Shown one piece after another: positions 1 through 39,288 of a stretch of 64,000 nucleotides of DNA. The notes under the pieces were generated by a model. The model did no database searches. It was not told the origin of the DNA and saw only the letters and a program-made list of their open reading frames with translations. The stretch comes from Glandiceps talaboti (lineage: Eukaryota; Hemichordata; Enteropneusta; Spengelidae), in assembly GCF_964340395.1 (NCBI RefSeq), contig NC_135549.1:29460095-29524094 (forward strand), written 5' to 3'. Each line of letters starts with the position of its first letter. Within the stretch, counting starts at the first letter, position 1. Position numbers and translations under genes: made by a program.

Positions 1-316
1 TACATCACCAAAACATTTAGGTTTCACTGATTGGGTGAACAACTTTTTGTGCTATTTGAGGGGCTTTTGGCTAGACGTGGTTTAGTTAGAAACCATATTG
101 GCATCCAGACTATTACTTTGAAGGAGATCATTGAAGAACAATAAAAATAAAACTCAAGGTGTGGATATGGGATCAGTGTGGCATTCTACATAGACATTCT
201 CCAACAATTCTTGTAGACATGTTATGTAACCATTTTTTCTTCACGAAAGGCATGTTCCCACAGGAATCAATGGGGTAGGGGTTTCTAACATTGTCTTTTG
301 AAAGTAAATTACATGT

Positions 317-656
317 ATGTCAAAACTAAAATTATTGTATTTACTAAGAGATGAAATTCTTAAGAAAATTGAAAAGTGGTTATTGGTGGTCATAAACTCG
401 ACGTTGTTCGCTTTTTATGAATATCTAGGCGTGATTATGTCAAGCAGTGGTCTATGGTATTTAGCGCTTGCAGCTCAAGCGAGTAAAGCAATGATTGCGG
501 TCATGAGTCAACTTGCAAAACTTGGGGACCTCCTAGTCAAAACTAAATTTAAAAAGTTTTTGACTGTAAACTATTACCGATATTAAATTATACAGTGGAG
601 ATTTTGGGTTTTAATAGGTCTACTGAAACTGAACGTGTTCAAAGTAAATTTCAGTG
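317..656 (+). pseudogene. LINE reverse transcriptase fragment (post-YADD region), broken
   Basis: A reading frame carries the conserved segment after the RT palm, YEYLGVIMSSSGLWYLA, then QASKAMIAVMSQLAKLGD. After about 586 a frame change is needed to continue as KLLPILNY and then GFNRSTETERVQSKF. This is the usual order in non-LTR retrotransposons whose C-terminal tail ends in EDEYHFLL..C, like those at 31.5 and 43.6 kb. The fragment has a frameshift and no ends, so it is an old insertion. Assignment rests on motif recognition. Confidence 0.6.
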
Positions 657-957
657 TTATAGTTTGAGTCGTATATAAACATATATGTAGTCTTTGAGTA
701 TGGGAGCTACAAAAATGCTTGACAAGTGTTCATTACGGGAAGTAGGCTGAAATGTTTTGAGATTGCTGAACGAGAGCTGCAAAACTTTAACCTCAGACCA
801 CTTCTCCTCAGCCCTGGTTCAAGTTCTTAGGTCATAGTGGTGTAAACTACATCTCAGACCACAATGTAGTGACCTGAGACTACATGCACATGTAGGCCCT
901 ACCTACTGGTATATTATGTAACTGCACTTGACGCCAGTGTGATTTCTAACTAAACTG

Positions 958-1790
958 TGTTATTGAAAGAACCGATGTGACGTCATCTGTTTTCTTTGTA
1001 CCTGACACAATCCTAGCTGCTGTATTTTGGGCATGTTCAAGAGGGACAATGTTTTTAGCTGGCAGCCCATACAGAAGGGCCATTCAGTAGTCGGGTATCG
1101 ATGATATAAGTGCATGACCAAGGTTCTGACAAACTCCGTTTGTAAGATACTGGCGTATGCGACCATAGACAGTGGAGGGGCCCCCTCCACTGTCAATGAT
1201 GCGACCTATTGTTCGGGGGTGAAAAAGAACTGATCTACATGTCAACGAGATGTGCTTCTTGAGGTTATAACGGTCATCAATTGTTACACAAATGGTACAT
1301 GCTGAATCCACTAACTGCACAGAAGACGATCCCATGTTGATGTGGTTCATGAGACGAGGAAGCCTGTTGAACTGAGACGTGATAAGGAGGACCTCGGTTT
1401 TGCCATCATTAAACTAGCTTATTTTGGGTCGTTTAATATCATGTGCAACAGTTTCCATCTTAGTTACTGTAGTTGACGTATGTGATTGGGGAAATATATT
1501 GGTAAATCTGGTTGTCGTCTGCATGTTGTTGCATATTGAGATTTTGATGTCGGATTAGCTTTCCAAGTGGTGATGTGTATAGACAGCATACGCGTGTAAG
1601 AGTGGACCAAGCACAGGGTTTTGTGACACTCCACACTGCAAATGTTTGGTTTCTGATATGCCTTGTACAGAAATGGACTGTTGTATATCTTTGAGGTATA
1701 AAGACTCTAGTCGAATGCCTGTAATACCGAGCTCGGAATAAACTTGAAATTATGCTGGAGTCAGAATTTACGGGGGGGGCATGAACAAAA
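958..1790 (-). pseudogene. CR1/Jockey-like LINE reverse transcriptase fragment, broken
   Basis: Read on the minus strand, about 1610-1500 gives VLGPLL-like sequence and then YTSPLGKLIRHQNLNMQQ followed by HADDNQIYQY, a decayed version of the RT motif YADD. Further on (1350-958) comes VTIDDRYNLKKHISLTCRS, then MALLYGLPAKN and NTAARIVSGTKK, typical of the thumb region of CR1/Jockey-type elements. In-frame stops and frame changes separate the blocks. This is a different family from the 317-656 fragment. Confidence 0.65.
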
Positions 1791-1928
1791 TTGAGGTTCA
1801 AAGGGAGGGGGGCATGACAATTGTGATGGTCTGAAAGGGCCCCCAAATATTCTGCTCATGATTTGAACCAAAATTAAACCTCAGGAGCAGTTGTTTACCA
1901 AGTAAATTTACATTTGTATAAGTGTATG

Positions 1929-2067
<139 letters not shown>

Positions 2068-3008
2068 GCCGCCGTATGTCTCCTTCTCTCTTGCTCTATC
2101 TCTCTGTGTGGAGACTTTGTTGAACATTCAAACCACAGGAGCAATCGTTTACCTTGTACTTTGCAAAATTGTTCACTTCATTTACCTACCACACATTTAA
2201 TTATTAGGCAGCCAATGGCCAAACGAATGTGTGTGTCTGCCAAAATATCTATGTATTAGTTAAAGCGTAGGTAATACAGTTGTAAAATAATTTAATGAGA
2301 GTACAATTTGGGTATTGAAGACAATTTTCAAGTACTTTATGGCTTCCAATAATGTGTATGGTTTGAAATATTATGCCGCTAAATGGCCTCCTACATGTCC
2401 TTATTTTTCAAACAATTGCCTACTGTGGGAGGGGGACACACCCTCCCCACTAGTTATCGAAGGGGGGTGCCGTTTCTGTCAAGACATAGGATTCAAAAAG
2501 AAAACTCTGCTGGTTAAGTTTTTCCAAGTACAGGTTACAGCCCAATGAGCCCACATCCATTTGTAAAGAAATCTCTATGTCTGATATGTATGGACACTGA
2601 AGTTGATTTCCACTGTTAGCTTACAGTGTGTCATATAGTGTACCATACTGTACTTCTCTGACGTGTATGGGGAGGGGGTAATGTATAATTGCATATTAAA
2701 ATATGTGCAGCCGGGGGGGGGGGGTATGGACGTCGCCATCTTTCAAGCGCTAAATTACCTGTTAATCGAGATTTGTTTCAAAACATTAGCATGGTTGATA
2801 ATATATGTGAAAGGGGTAAACTAAGAATGGTTTCTGGGATCGCCTAAGTCAACACGACATATATTGTGGATGGTCTGAGATATTCGATTACGATTCACAT
2901 CGTCCGATTTCCAATCGTCCCAATATCCATATTAACACTCTTTATCGTTTCAAAATCACAAAAATGCATATGTCGTGGTGGGGTGAGTACCGACTCTAGT
3001 TTGGTCTC

Positions 3009-3119
<111 letters not shown>

Positions 3120-4263
3120 GTCTCCCCCTCTCTCTCGTCTCCGTATCGAAACTTATTCAGTCATAAAATCATCAGGTTTCTGACAATTTCCAATACCTGT
3201 TACAAGAAAGACTGCAGTACAAGAATATTTGGTTAGCTACATGTATTACATCTGATGCCTTATACGTGACACGCACGATAATTGTCCAGTTTGCATCAGA
3301 GGGTGTGCCTCGCCTTCTGTACATGTGCCGTACGTCTGGCTTGTCTGTCAGTGTCACATTTTGCTTCCCCTCTTCAGTTTTCTCAGATGTTTTAAGAATT
3401 TAAACATAGTCAGTGTCTGATCGACAAAAATTCTTTCCACTGAAGTTTAGAAAACATTTAGTGCAACTCTACGTAAACGTCATGTTGATGCATCATACAT
3501 CATCATGAGACGTCACATTGACCTCACACTTCGCTTCGCGCTTCCTTCAACGTCCGGTCGTTATGAAACTAGTTCGAAGGCTTTCGCTAGCGATAGCGTG
3601 GCCAGTCTTGTTTTACTGCGTAATCGTCTAATGTTTTCCAAATAATTATGAATTAATTTATCTTTTTGTTTACACTTTGGGTATTTTACTTGCTATTAGA
3701 ACTCCCGGGCAACTCATATTTAATTTTCCAACCTTAGAATTTGTTCAATGATCGTCAGGTTTGAGTACTTTCCTAAGCCGGTCCCACAACTGTTATACTT
3801 ATAAGTTATAGCTGGGCGTTGTGACCGGTAACCGGCTATTATCTACATCACTGCCTACTAGGTACGTCAAAAACACACCGTTCGCACATGTGAGCCTGAT
3901 TTTAGGCAAAATATCGGGCTATTAGAGTGCATACAGGCCCTTTTGTTCGCTTGTATTGTTTGCATTTGGTATTTGGCATTTCGCACGTTGTTTATTTGCA
4001 CCATTCACAGTGTCTTATCATGCTTTGTGTAACTTGTAAGCCTAATCGACAACTGGGCCAACGGTTTTTACTAGACAAATTTGAAACAAATTTTGCGTCA
4101 GTTTGATGGTAAACCTGCTATATTGACTACCAAACTTAGTTAACCCCAGTTATTTTTACTCATGTTGCATCACCATATATTTAGAAAGAGTATATATGAA
4201 ATATGAGAGCCATGTGAAACTTCTTCAGTGCAAAATGGGATGAAGATATGAGGGCAAAGTCAG

Positions 4264-4435
4264 TGCTCCTTATAGTCTCGCTGCCAGACTCGAGACTATC
4301 GTCCCTAATCTGTTTACCGAGCGGCGCAGCCGCGAGAAGAGCGGGACCAGTCCCCCTCTATTCTCGCGGCTGCGCCGCTCGGTAAACAGATTAGGGACGA
4401 TAGTCTCGAGTCTGGCAGCGAGACTATGCTCCTTA
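4264..4435. mobile_element. Foldback / MITE-like element with perfect 66-bp arms and 9-bp target duplication
   Basis: The left arm (4273-4338) and right arm (4361-4426) are perfect reverse complements over 66 bp, separated by a 22-bp loop. The element is flanked by an exact 9-bp direct repeat, TGCTCCTTA, at 4264-4272 and 4427-4435, which looks like a target site duplication. The ends read TAGTCTCGCTGCCAGAC. A 9-bp duplication is characteristic of Mutator-like (MULE) and Foldback-type elements. There is no coding capacity, so it is non-autonomous. Identical arms suggest a young insertion or gene conversion between arms. Confidence 0.85.
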
Positions 4436-6148
4436 CAGCAGTTTGTTTTTCCCGCATATGCATACATTACCCATAATCCTTTTAAGTATTCTGCAGATAT
4501 CTGTGCAATGTGCACTCATGACTCATGAAAATCTGGAATGCACTGATCGAAGCCAATTGTACAGTTATACTATAAAAACAGGAGTTATGAGTATAATTGA
4601 AATAAAACAAGAGAATAAGAGATGAGGGCCCTCAGAATCGTCACGTAGAGTGATATAACAGTTACATGGATGCCGGGCATGTACCCATAGGTACGGGCCC
4701 GGGGGGGGGGGGGGTTCTGCATGCCGAACGTCATTAAGTATTTCCTTTACTTTGGTGCTCATGATCGTAATTTGGATGATGCCCAAGATATTTGAGGCGT
4801 GAATACCTGTTGTTCTTCTAAAGGCTTGTTTATTACTGTGAAGATCACACCCTAACACTTAATTGTTCTATAAACGACACATGGACAAGAATACTATTCC
4901 CATAGAGGTTAGTCTAGTTAATTCCTGATGGACCGTATTTCGTTCAGCGTTACGTTGAACATAACACGGTCAGTCAGAAACTATAGACGACATGGACGAC
5001 ATGGATGCCATATAATATTCCCAATAGTCACTCAATTTTACTTAGCTAGAAATAATGTCCACAGACTCAAATCTGTCAGCACGTCTCTACTGTGAGTTTG
5101 TTGACGCTATTGGCCGGTCAGGTTTGTTAAGAAGCTCCATACACTAGCAATATTTGTGGCCCAATTTTAAACTATTATTGGAAACGATTGTCATGTCATC
5201 TAAATCTGTATTACTATGCATCAAACGCGTAGAAATGTGAAACACGTTTAGTGGTGGCGGTATGTAGTGCATAATGAAAAGGCGTACTACGAACATTTAT
5301 TTCAAAATGAGCCCTGTGATATTACAATCTACGTACGTCCTAACCATGTAGTTCATATCATAAGCCTGCTTATATACATACATATGTATCGAATACACGA
5401 GCTACACGTATAGCGTTTATGTACGTATTGATTGCAAGCACGGTAGATTTGAATATTCATTTGTTTACTGCCCGGTTATGGGGGTGAACTCATGAATATA
5501 TTCTGAACTAAATGCAAATGTATTCAAATCACTTCCGACTCGCAATCTGAACTATTTTTCAGATCGAGTATAATCCGATTAGACAGGCGCTAATGGGAAA
5601 GTACAGAAACGTCCACCTCATCAGCATAAAAGTACAGAATTGAACTCAATCTGAACTATAGTACGGAAAGTGTCGTAAACTGTACTATTTTTTCTACTAG
5701 TGTGAGGAGTACAAAGGAAAGGTCAATGGTTTGATGGGTAAGATCAGTATACATAACATGTATTTAGTAGGCTTTCCTGAGGGGAATACTCACCTTTGAA
5801 ATGGTAGGATGTGGGGCTAGCAAAAGGAATATATACGAAATTTTGCAATGAACACCTTTTACGGGATGTCCCTTTTTCAGAAAGCACATCCCGTTTTAGA
5901 GACTGGGACTCAAAAATAAAGACCTCTTTGGGGGGCGGCACATATCTACATAGCTTGTCACTGGGATCTTTCACAATCTGGCGAGATCAATAGCAGTACA
6001 TTGCACAGAAATTGGAAAACAAATGAACAGGAGATGCACGTAGGCTATCCAATACAATAGCATTGCATGTATTATCCATTCAGCAATTGAGGAGTTTAAC
6101 TTTACCGTACATGCTCATTGCTCCACGCAATTGCTCCTTTGGTTTCAG

Positions 6149-32204
<26,056 letters not shown>

Positions 32205-32591
32205 TCGACATGATATGGATTTGTCTTTAGTAAAAATGAACTTCCTCTTTGAGACTCAATCTACAGTATATAATAGTGCTCATGGTACTGGAAAGACAAC
32301 ATGCAAGAAATAATACAGTATGATAATGAACTTACCATATATAGATACAAGAAAATTGTTTAATTGAAAACACGTTAAATTAAAATGTTATCTACCCGGT
32401 TCATACCCACTAATCAAGACTTCATATAAATCTAGTACTTAGACCAGTATTGTATACATCATTACATAATAATTATTATAGTAAACAGATACTACATTAC
32501 ATACTTTTCAGAAAACATTATGAAAGTTTATATTATTATATCACGGCAATCAACAAAGCTGTCGGCATATTGAGTGTGTTACATGGAGGTA

Positions 32592-32923
32592 CAGCCCTTT
32601 TCATGTTAGTGTTCACTGGCTATGTTTGCTACAAACATGCAGAAACGAATTTTACAATTTAAGATATCAAGCTAAAGGTCACAATAAACAATGTAAACGT
32701 ACTGCATCTAGGTTCAGACACGCGGGCGTCAATGTTTTGATCATGTCTGCAGTTGATTTGTGCATGGTGATAAGTTTGTTCATTTTATTTAGCCAAAATG
32801 TTGGAAGAAATTCAATCTTTTTATCTTAAAGACTCAAAATCGCAATTTCTCATTCGTTTGTTGTTGGTTTCTGCGTGATTATATCCGACAAAGCCAGTGA
32901 ACACTAACATGAAAGGGGCTGTA
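32592..32923. repeat. Inverted repeat with 31-bp arms, 1 mismatch
   Basis: Arms 32592-32622 and 32893-32923 are reverse complements with one mismatch. Further in, the two strands still resemble each other at protein level: FMLVFTGYVCYKHAETN on plus and FMLVFTGFVGYNHAETN on minus. This suggests an inverted duplication of once-coding or transposon sequence. Confidence 0.6.
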
Positions 32924-34137
32924 TTTTAATCATCTATTCGATGGATGTTATTTGCATCAAGAATGTCGTCGAAGTAATACAAAATGGATTATTATCAATA
33001 TCATCAAATTACATGTTTCTGGAAGGGTGAACAAATGCAACATTATGTGATTGATAGTTGTATCATGACATTTCACATTTACAAGTCAAAAAACCACCTC
33101 AAAGTTTCGTCAAGACACAATCGTAAACAAAAAACTCGTCAGCAGGGTGACATGCCTGCAAGCCGGGGCGACATGGTATTATGCATAATATGTGAATGTT
33201 AGTAGTATACATGATATTTCATATTTATACAAATACTCGCCTCAAGTCTGTATATCATCTACTCTTTGGCCCCAACGGCAGCAACTCTAATTTCCCTTGC
33301 AATACTGACGTCATGTCTTTCTGTTGCTTGATAGTATGCTATCAACATGACACCAATATACTGTCGTTGACAACTTTGTAAATTAAACGTAAAATCTATC
33401 AAAAGGCGTCGAAATGTTTAGATCTATCAGGCGTCACATTTGTCGTATTTTTTTTGTAGAACTCGTGCCACCTTATCATATCAACGTGACAGGAATAAGT
33501 AATATGTGCACAATGCAAAACAAACAAGCGAACTATTCGAATTCGAAGTTCAACTTAATTGTTGGCCTATATCAGCATAATCCACATCTTCCATGAAACT
33601 GTGTATTACATTCAGTTTATAGATAGATGTTGTCTCACTCTTCCTATTATTAAAAGTTTGTGTATGAAGCTATGACCATTTTATGTCGTCTAATTTCAAA
33701 GGTTGACCTGATATTATATTGGATTGATTATGTCAAACATAATGTAAAATTATTGTGAAGTATGTTTATTAATACTATGTAAACTTATTAAACAGATTTT
33801 AACAATTTTTTGTGTGAAATAAAGATCGGTTTTCGACTCGACAATCTCTTAAGTTAAACCTGGAGTACACAGTTAATTAAGTGAAGGACTGATATAAACA
33901 TTGGACTGAATACATCAACGGAAATGACGCAACGAAGCTTAAAAAATATTTAGTAGTCATTTTTTGTTTACACGTACGTCTTAACTCATTGAACAACAAG
34001 CTAATAGCTGCAAGCCGTACAGCAACGTAACCACAAAACAAGAGAAGAACAACGAGCTGCTAATGTATACATTTAATCTGGATAGTCTTAACAAAACTCA
34101 GCCCAAAATGTTTTGAAATATTGGACTAGTTTTCGTC

Positions 34138-34138
34138 T

Positions 34139-34192
<54 letters not shown>

Positions 34193-34193
34193 C

Positions 34194-34262
<69 letters not shown>
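34138..34262. repeat. (GTA)n microsatellite
   Basis: Trinucleotide tract with one GCA interruption near 34192. Confidence 0.96.
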
Positions 34263-34263
<1 letters not shown>

Positions 34264-34498
34264 AATGGATTTAGGAAAGCGGAAAATACTATTTCAATAT
34301 GTGCGCACAGTTTCATATTATTTTGAAAAGCAGGTTTTATTATACGTTTTTGGATTTCGAGAATACATTCAATCGCATCGGCCCATGATGTTGTTTTACA
34401 AATTGCTATGATGTAAAATGTTGCTTCAATGGAAAGATGTGTAACCATAAACCGTCGATTTACCAGAATCATAGCGTTAAGTATGTACGGTATATTAG

Positions 34499-34609
34499 TC
34501 TGGGTTACCCAGACTCTCACCCCTGGGGCTCTCCACTAAGCACGACGAGACCACCCTGACGAGTGACCTAGTAGTAGAGCCCCAGCGGCGACAGTCTGGG
34601 TAAACGAGA
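34499..34609. mobile_element. Short TIR element (MITE-like), about 111 bp
   Basis: Ends 34499-34532 and 34576-34609 are inverted repeats of 34 bp with a few mismatches, sharing TTACCCAGACT and CTGGGGCTCT. The left end contains its own small palindrome AGTCTGGGTTACCCAGACT. Flanks carry TTA on both sides; the target duplication is unclear. Confidence 0.55.
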
Positions 34610-35394
34610 TTAACACCACATTATACTGTCTGATGCTTACGTTGGTATTTAAATTGTTCAATATCGTCACTTCTCTTGTTTAGTTTGTTCAGTTTCATTG
34701 GTATAATTGGATGAAACTTTGGAGCCAAGGTAAGGTGTTGTGTAGAGGTAATGTTGATACCCCTCCCACCTCTTTTGCAGGTAGCTACTTTGCGACGATC
34801 TTTTATTTAAATATGCGCTACTAATACTTTTACAAACTCCAAATAATTTATCGGTTGTTATACATGCAAGTGGCATACAATGTATAACACCAAAGTATAG
34901 TATCTCGTATGAGAAATTGTGGGACAGGGTGTACAAGATGAATATCATGATAAGTTTGTAATTACTAGTGTGACTTCGGAGGGAACAGCTTTAGTCCGTC
35001 CATCCACCCCCCCCCCCCCACCACTCACACCCATCCATCCGTCCATCCATCCATCCACCCACCCAAACCATCCGCTCTCCCATCTATCCAGCCATCCATC
35101 CATCCTTCCATCAGCGTGTATATGTATTGGTATTCACGTAATATGTGCAAACATATAAACATATCCATAACCTATACACACATGCGATACATCAATTATT
35201 GCCACAATAGTCAGGGACATAGGTATATATTGTTTGACAACTGACTCATGTAATGAAGACAATATATATAATCTTATACCCATATACTGTTATAGAAGTA
35301 ATTTGAAAAGCTACGCGAGGTTATATCTTTGAGAAACTCCCCCCCCCTCCCCTCCCAACCTTTTTAAAATATGGCCATTGCGTCAAATCCATCT

Positions 35395-35435
35395 ATTTAT
35401 CTCTCTATCTCACTCTCTATCTATCTATCTATCTA

Positions 35436-35498
<63 letters not shown>

Positions 35499-35500
35499 TC
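35395..35500. repeat. (CTAT)n-(CTGT)n microsatellite
   Basis: Tetranucleotide tract followed by CCAT units. Confidence 0.95.
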
Positions 35501-35591
35501 TATCTCGTCTATCCATCCATCCATTTATTGATAGTGCGTACGTACGTAAGTACGTATATTACGTGCGTGTGTACGTGCGTCCGTGCGTGTG

Positions 35592-35593
<2 letters not shown>

Positions 35594-35633
<40 letters not shown>
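35594..35633. repeat. (GT)n microsatellite
   Basis: About 20 GT units. Confidence 0.95.
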
Positions 35634-35635
<2 letters not shown>

Positions 35636-36080
35636 ATATACCTTCTTGAGCGACTTGATATTATCATGCACGACGTTTATAGCATCAACCACTTTAGAAC
35701 TTAGTGCGCCCTCAACATCAGAAGACGATGTACTAACGCACAAGATAACAGGTGGTGAATTGGTGATAGGTGGACTCGGAGATTTATTTTGTACAAAGGC
35801 TAGTTTGATCTTTGGAAACGCAATCACTTGAAATCACAACACTGACATATTTAACGGCTGAAATAATACACTTCTTAAATATATTTAATACTGTTTATTA
35901 GATTTGCATTATTAAAATCGATTGAACAGTATTTACATGACACGAATCACGGTAACTGAGTAGCTAATTCATTGACTGGCTAAATTTAAAATCATCGACT
36001 GACTGGTTGTCTCAATGACAGACAAACAGATAGACAGATATACAGACAGAAAGATAAACTCCATGGTTGGCTGGCTGGCC

Positions 36081-36130
36081 GACTGACTGACTGACTGACT
36101 GACTGACTGACTGACTGACTGACTGACTGC
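36081..36130. repeat. (GACT)n microsatellite
   Basis: Twelve or so GACT units. Confidence 0.95.
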
Positions 36131-36535
36131 CGAACAGACACACTAACTCGCCGATTAACTGGCTGACTGTCTAGTAATAACACATTAACTGATTGACCGA
36201 TAGACTAACTCATCAAATGACTAATCCCAAAACCATTTGGCTTTTGCACAAACGGTTATTGGTCATTTTTTGGATTCCATCAAAATTGTACATTTTAATG
36301 ATATTTACAATTCAACCTACAGACCATGGCCACATCACATGGTAGACTCGTTTTGTGACTGACCTATTTGTTGACACTTCATTGATTGGTTGGTTGGTTG
36401 ATTGGACTTTTGGACACTTTAAAGAGGTCAATCTAAGTGACTCACCCCGAGTTGATAATCCTTATGACAATATGTTAAACTGTCATTACGACATAAAAAG
36501 AAGAAAAACTATGGCAATGTATTCTATACCCCGTC

Positions 36536-36793
36536 ACACACACACCCACACAAACGCACACACACATACATACATACATACATACATACATACATACATA
36601 CATACATACATACATACATGCATACATGCATGCATGCATGCATACACACACACACACACACATACATACATACATACATACATACATACATACATACATA
36701 CATACAAAAATGTACATACATACATACATACATACATACATACATAAGGAGAGACTGTGTCTGTGTCTGTCTGTGTCTGTCTGTCTGTCTGTC

Positions 36794-36880
<87 letters not shown>
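36536..36880. repeat. (CATA)n, (CTGT)n and (CT)n compound microsatellite
   Basis: CACA and CATA units to 36747, then CTGT (about 36765-36825), then CT to 36880. The order of motifs repeats that seen elsewhere in the window. Confidence 0.96.
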
Positions 36881-36885
<5 letters not shown>

Positions 36886-37599
36886 AACGTAAGGTCTTTT
36901 TAATGCGCCACGTATCTTAGCATTAATTATATGCGGGTTTAGGATGTGAATGAATCAGCTCATTAGCTGCCTTTACACTGTATCCATCCTTGGTACATAT
37001 AAACTACATTCAGGAAATTACTTTGCTGGTTTATTCCGTCCAATAAAATCGTACGAAAATCGTTATTATAAACTTTCTGTTTCTTCTGTATGTTGAAGGC
37101 AGACTTTCGCATTCACTGCATACAAAACGGTCACCCACTCAATGTCCTCAAACTGGACAATCCAAACCACTCATAAGATTTGCTTAAGACTACCAAAAAC
37201 ATATTGACAGAAACAAGCCTATAAATAGCTGTCTGTGGTCCTTTTTTATTAGGCGGGAAATTTTGGTAGACGGTGCCCATTTGAAGCTGGTCGAGCAAAT
37301 TCTGTCTGGAAACTGTGTTTGTACACGCATATACGCTGAAAAACCAAGAGACGCAGACCTTGTGATCAGTGAAAGAAAGTTTGAGAAAAGACCTTGTGTT
37401 TGTGGCTGAATAGGTTTCTATTGGCTACTTCAGAACTATTCCCACATATACACATGCGAAAATACCGCTAGAACAATATGTATTGTATAGCTATACATGA
37501 TACTTTCTAAAAGAACTTGTCAATTAGAAACGTGTTGCTACTCGAAAAAAAGAGTGTGATTAAAACGAGAACACGGCAGTGCACAACCTTTCAATAGTA

Positions 37600-37702
37600 G
37601 TAGCAGGACAGACGAGGACAGGGGAAGATGGCGGCTGTCGCTGCTGACACTCTAAGTCGGAATTTGTCTACTCTACTCGGTAACTACGAACGTTTTCCCT
37701 AG
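37600..37702 (+). promoter_or_regulatory. Possible YY1-type promoter and short first exon
   Basis: AAGATGGCGGC at 37625-37635 matches the YY1 site often found over start codons of animal housekeeping genes. From the ATG at 37628 the frame reads MAAVAADTLSRNLSTLL, and a possible donor GTAACT follows at 37680; without splicing the frame stops at 37702. No downstream partner exon was recognised, so this is a candidate only. Confidence 0.3.
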
Positions 37703-39010
37703 CTCTACCGTCCTTTTGATTGTTGCTCAGAAAGCATTTATGACTGACCTGGCTTTCGAGAAGCAATCAAAGAGATGAGAGAGACTATCAGCTCCAGACA
37801 ACTTCGTCACAAATGTGTCCAACACCGGTGGTCTTTCCATGGTCGGGTGATCAAAAAGTGTCCGTATATACAGTTCAAGCCACCCTCTATAATATATGGG
37901 CTGTGGTTCAAGGATAAATGAATGGTTTGTGTTTGTGGTTATCTATAATTACATCATGAGGGAAATTCCTGTAAATTAATGATCATATCATCAACGTACG
38001 GTCTTCTACCGCGTCATGTTTAGAACTGCATACTTTCTGTCGGGATACCATTTTGCGGCACTAGCTAAGTCAAGCCAAGCCGGCCATGGTCTGCCTGGGG
38101 ACATCCACTTTACTGAGAATGCAATAGTACTTTTGTACCGTATACTAACATTTACTTTTCACTGTCAGCGGTGGGGGTACTTATAGAAGGTCGTTATTAA
38201 TTTGATACCCGCCAAATTATCGACGACAAAAAACAGAATATACGTGGTTGATTTTTTGGAGTACCTGATTGGGAAGGAGAGGTAATCATCAGGTGTTTTC
38301 GTAACGTCTACTCTGTCATCATAGTTGTGTTAATCTTGTATTTTTGTTGTTGTTGTTGAAAAGACCGGTTGGATTTGACAATCAATTATCTCATGACATG
38401 AAACATTTTTAAACGGTGAAATTATAATTTTCGTATTTCATTCGGTGATAGAATAATACCTCCCTGGACGCCGACCTCAAAACGCTTCCATATGCAAAGT
38501 TTTCAGAAACTAAGGTGACAGTTCATTCTGTAGAATTGTGAACGCATTTATTAGTTGGGGGACACACTGTACCAACTCTATTGATATGTTTTCTATAGGT
38601 CTGCCATTGTCTGTCTGGGTAGCGGATAATCAATGACTGGTTATCAAAAGACGGTGTCCCATCGATACTCAACGGTGTCCAAGTCTTTACATTTGTGCCA
38701 ATACATTTACTCTGTGACGCTTTTGATAGTGTGAACACCTACTTATAATGGCCGAGGTCAGGCTAAAGAAAAAGTATTGAGAAATTTTGATTATATTTTG
38801 TGTGAATGCAATCATATGTTAGATATGGATATAAATTGCATTGTAAAACGCCGACAGAATACATCAAAAAATGCTTCAAAAAGGACGATTGATCTCGCGT
38901 TTATTGTCTATAATTTTGTTATTTGAGATATATTAATGAATGCTTTTTTATTTTGAAATATTGAATACAGCTACTAAGTGTATATTCCATTTAATATTTT
39001 CTGGACTATA

Positions 39011-39061
<51 letters not shown>

Positions 39062-39082
39062 ATGTATGTATGTATGTATGTA
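39011..39082. repeat. (GTCT)n-(GTAT)n microsatellite
   Basis: CTGT units to about 39060 then GTAT units. Confidence 0.95.
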
Positions 39083-39165
39083 TACATGAAGTCATACTGT
39101 GACAGTCTATCTAACCTCAAGAAATGGCTGTTCTAATCTGGCTACACCCACTTGAATGTGATTAC

Positions 39166-39288
<123 letters not shown>

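Larger units (their letters stand above)
32205..37620. other. Intergenic, microsatellite-rich, no supported gene
   Basis: Holds the 3' flank of the mucin-like gene with a candidate AATAAA at 32683, an inverted repeat (32592-32622 and 32893-32923), a GTA tract (34138-34262), a small TIR element (34499-34609), CATC, CTGT, GT, GACT, CATA and CT microsatellites (35.0-36.9 kb). Short frames here lack recognisable domains. Confidence 0.6.

Noticed and set aside
2315-2548. 77-codon plus-strand frame
   Set aside because: No domain, no splice context, and interrupted by G-rich low-complexity sequence.
5744-5993. Overlapping plus and minus frames of 60-76 codons
   Set aside because: No domain; both are short, contain a small hairpin (ACGGGATGT/ACATCCCGT) and could be an old repeat.
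34667-34948. Minus-strand frame with YLQKRWEGYQHYLYTTPYLG
   Set aside because: No family recognised and no supporting splice context; may be an old transposon fragment.
35525-35831. Overlapping frames on both strands next to a GT tract
   Set aside because: Neither strand shows a recognisable domain; partly microsatellite.
38523-38738. Minus-strand frame with TWTPLSIDGTPSFDNQ and two cysteines
   Set aside because: It looks mildly protein-like, but I recognise no family, and splice sites or neighbouring exons could not be supported.
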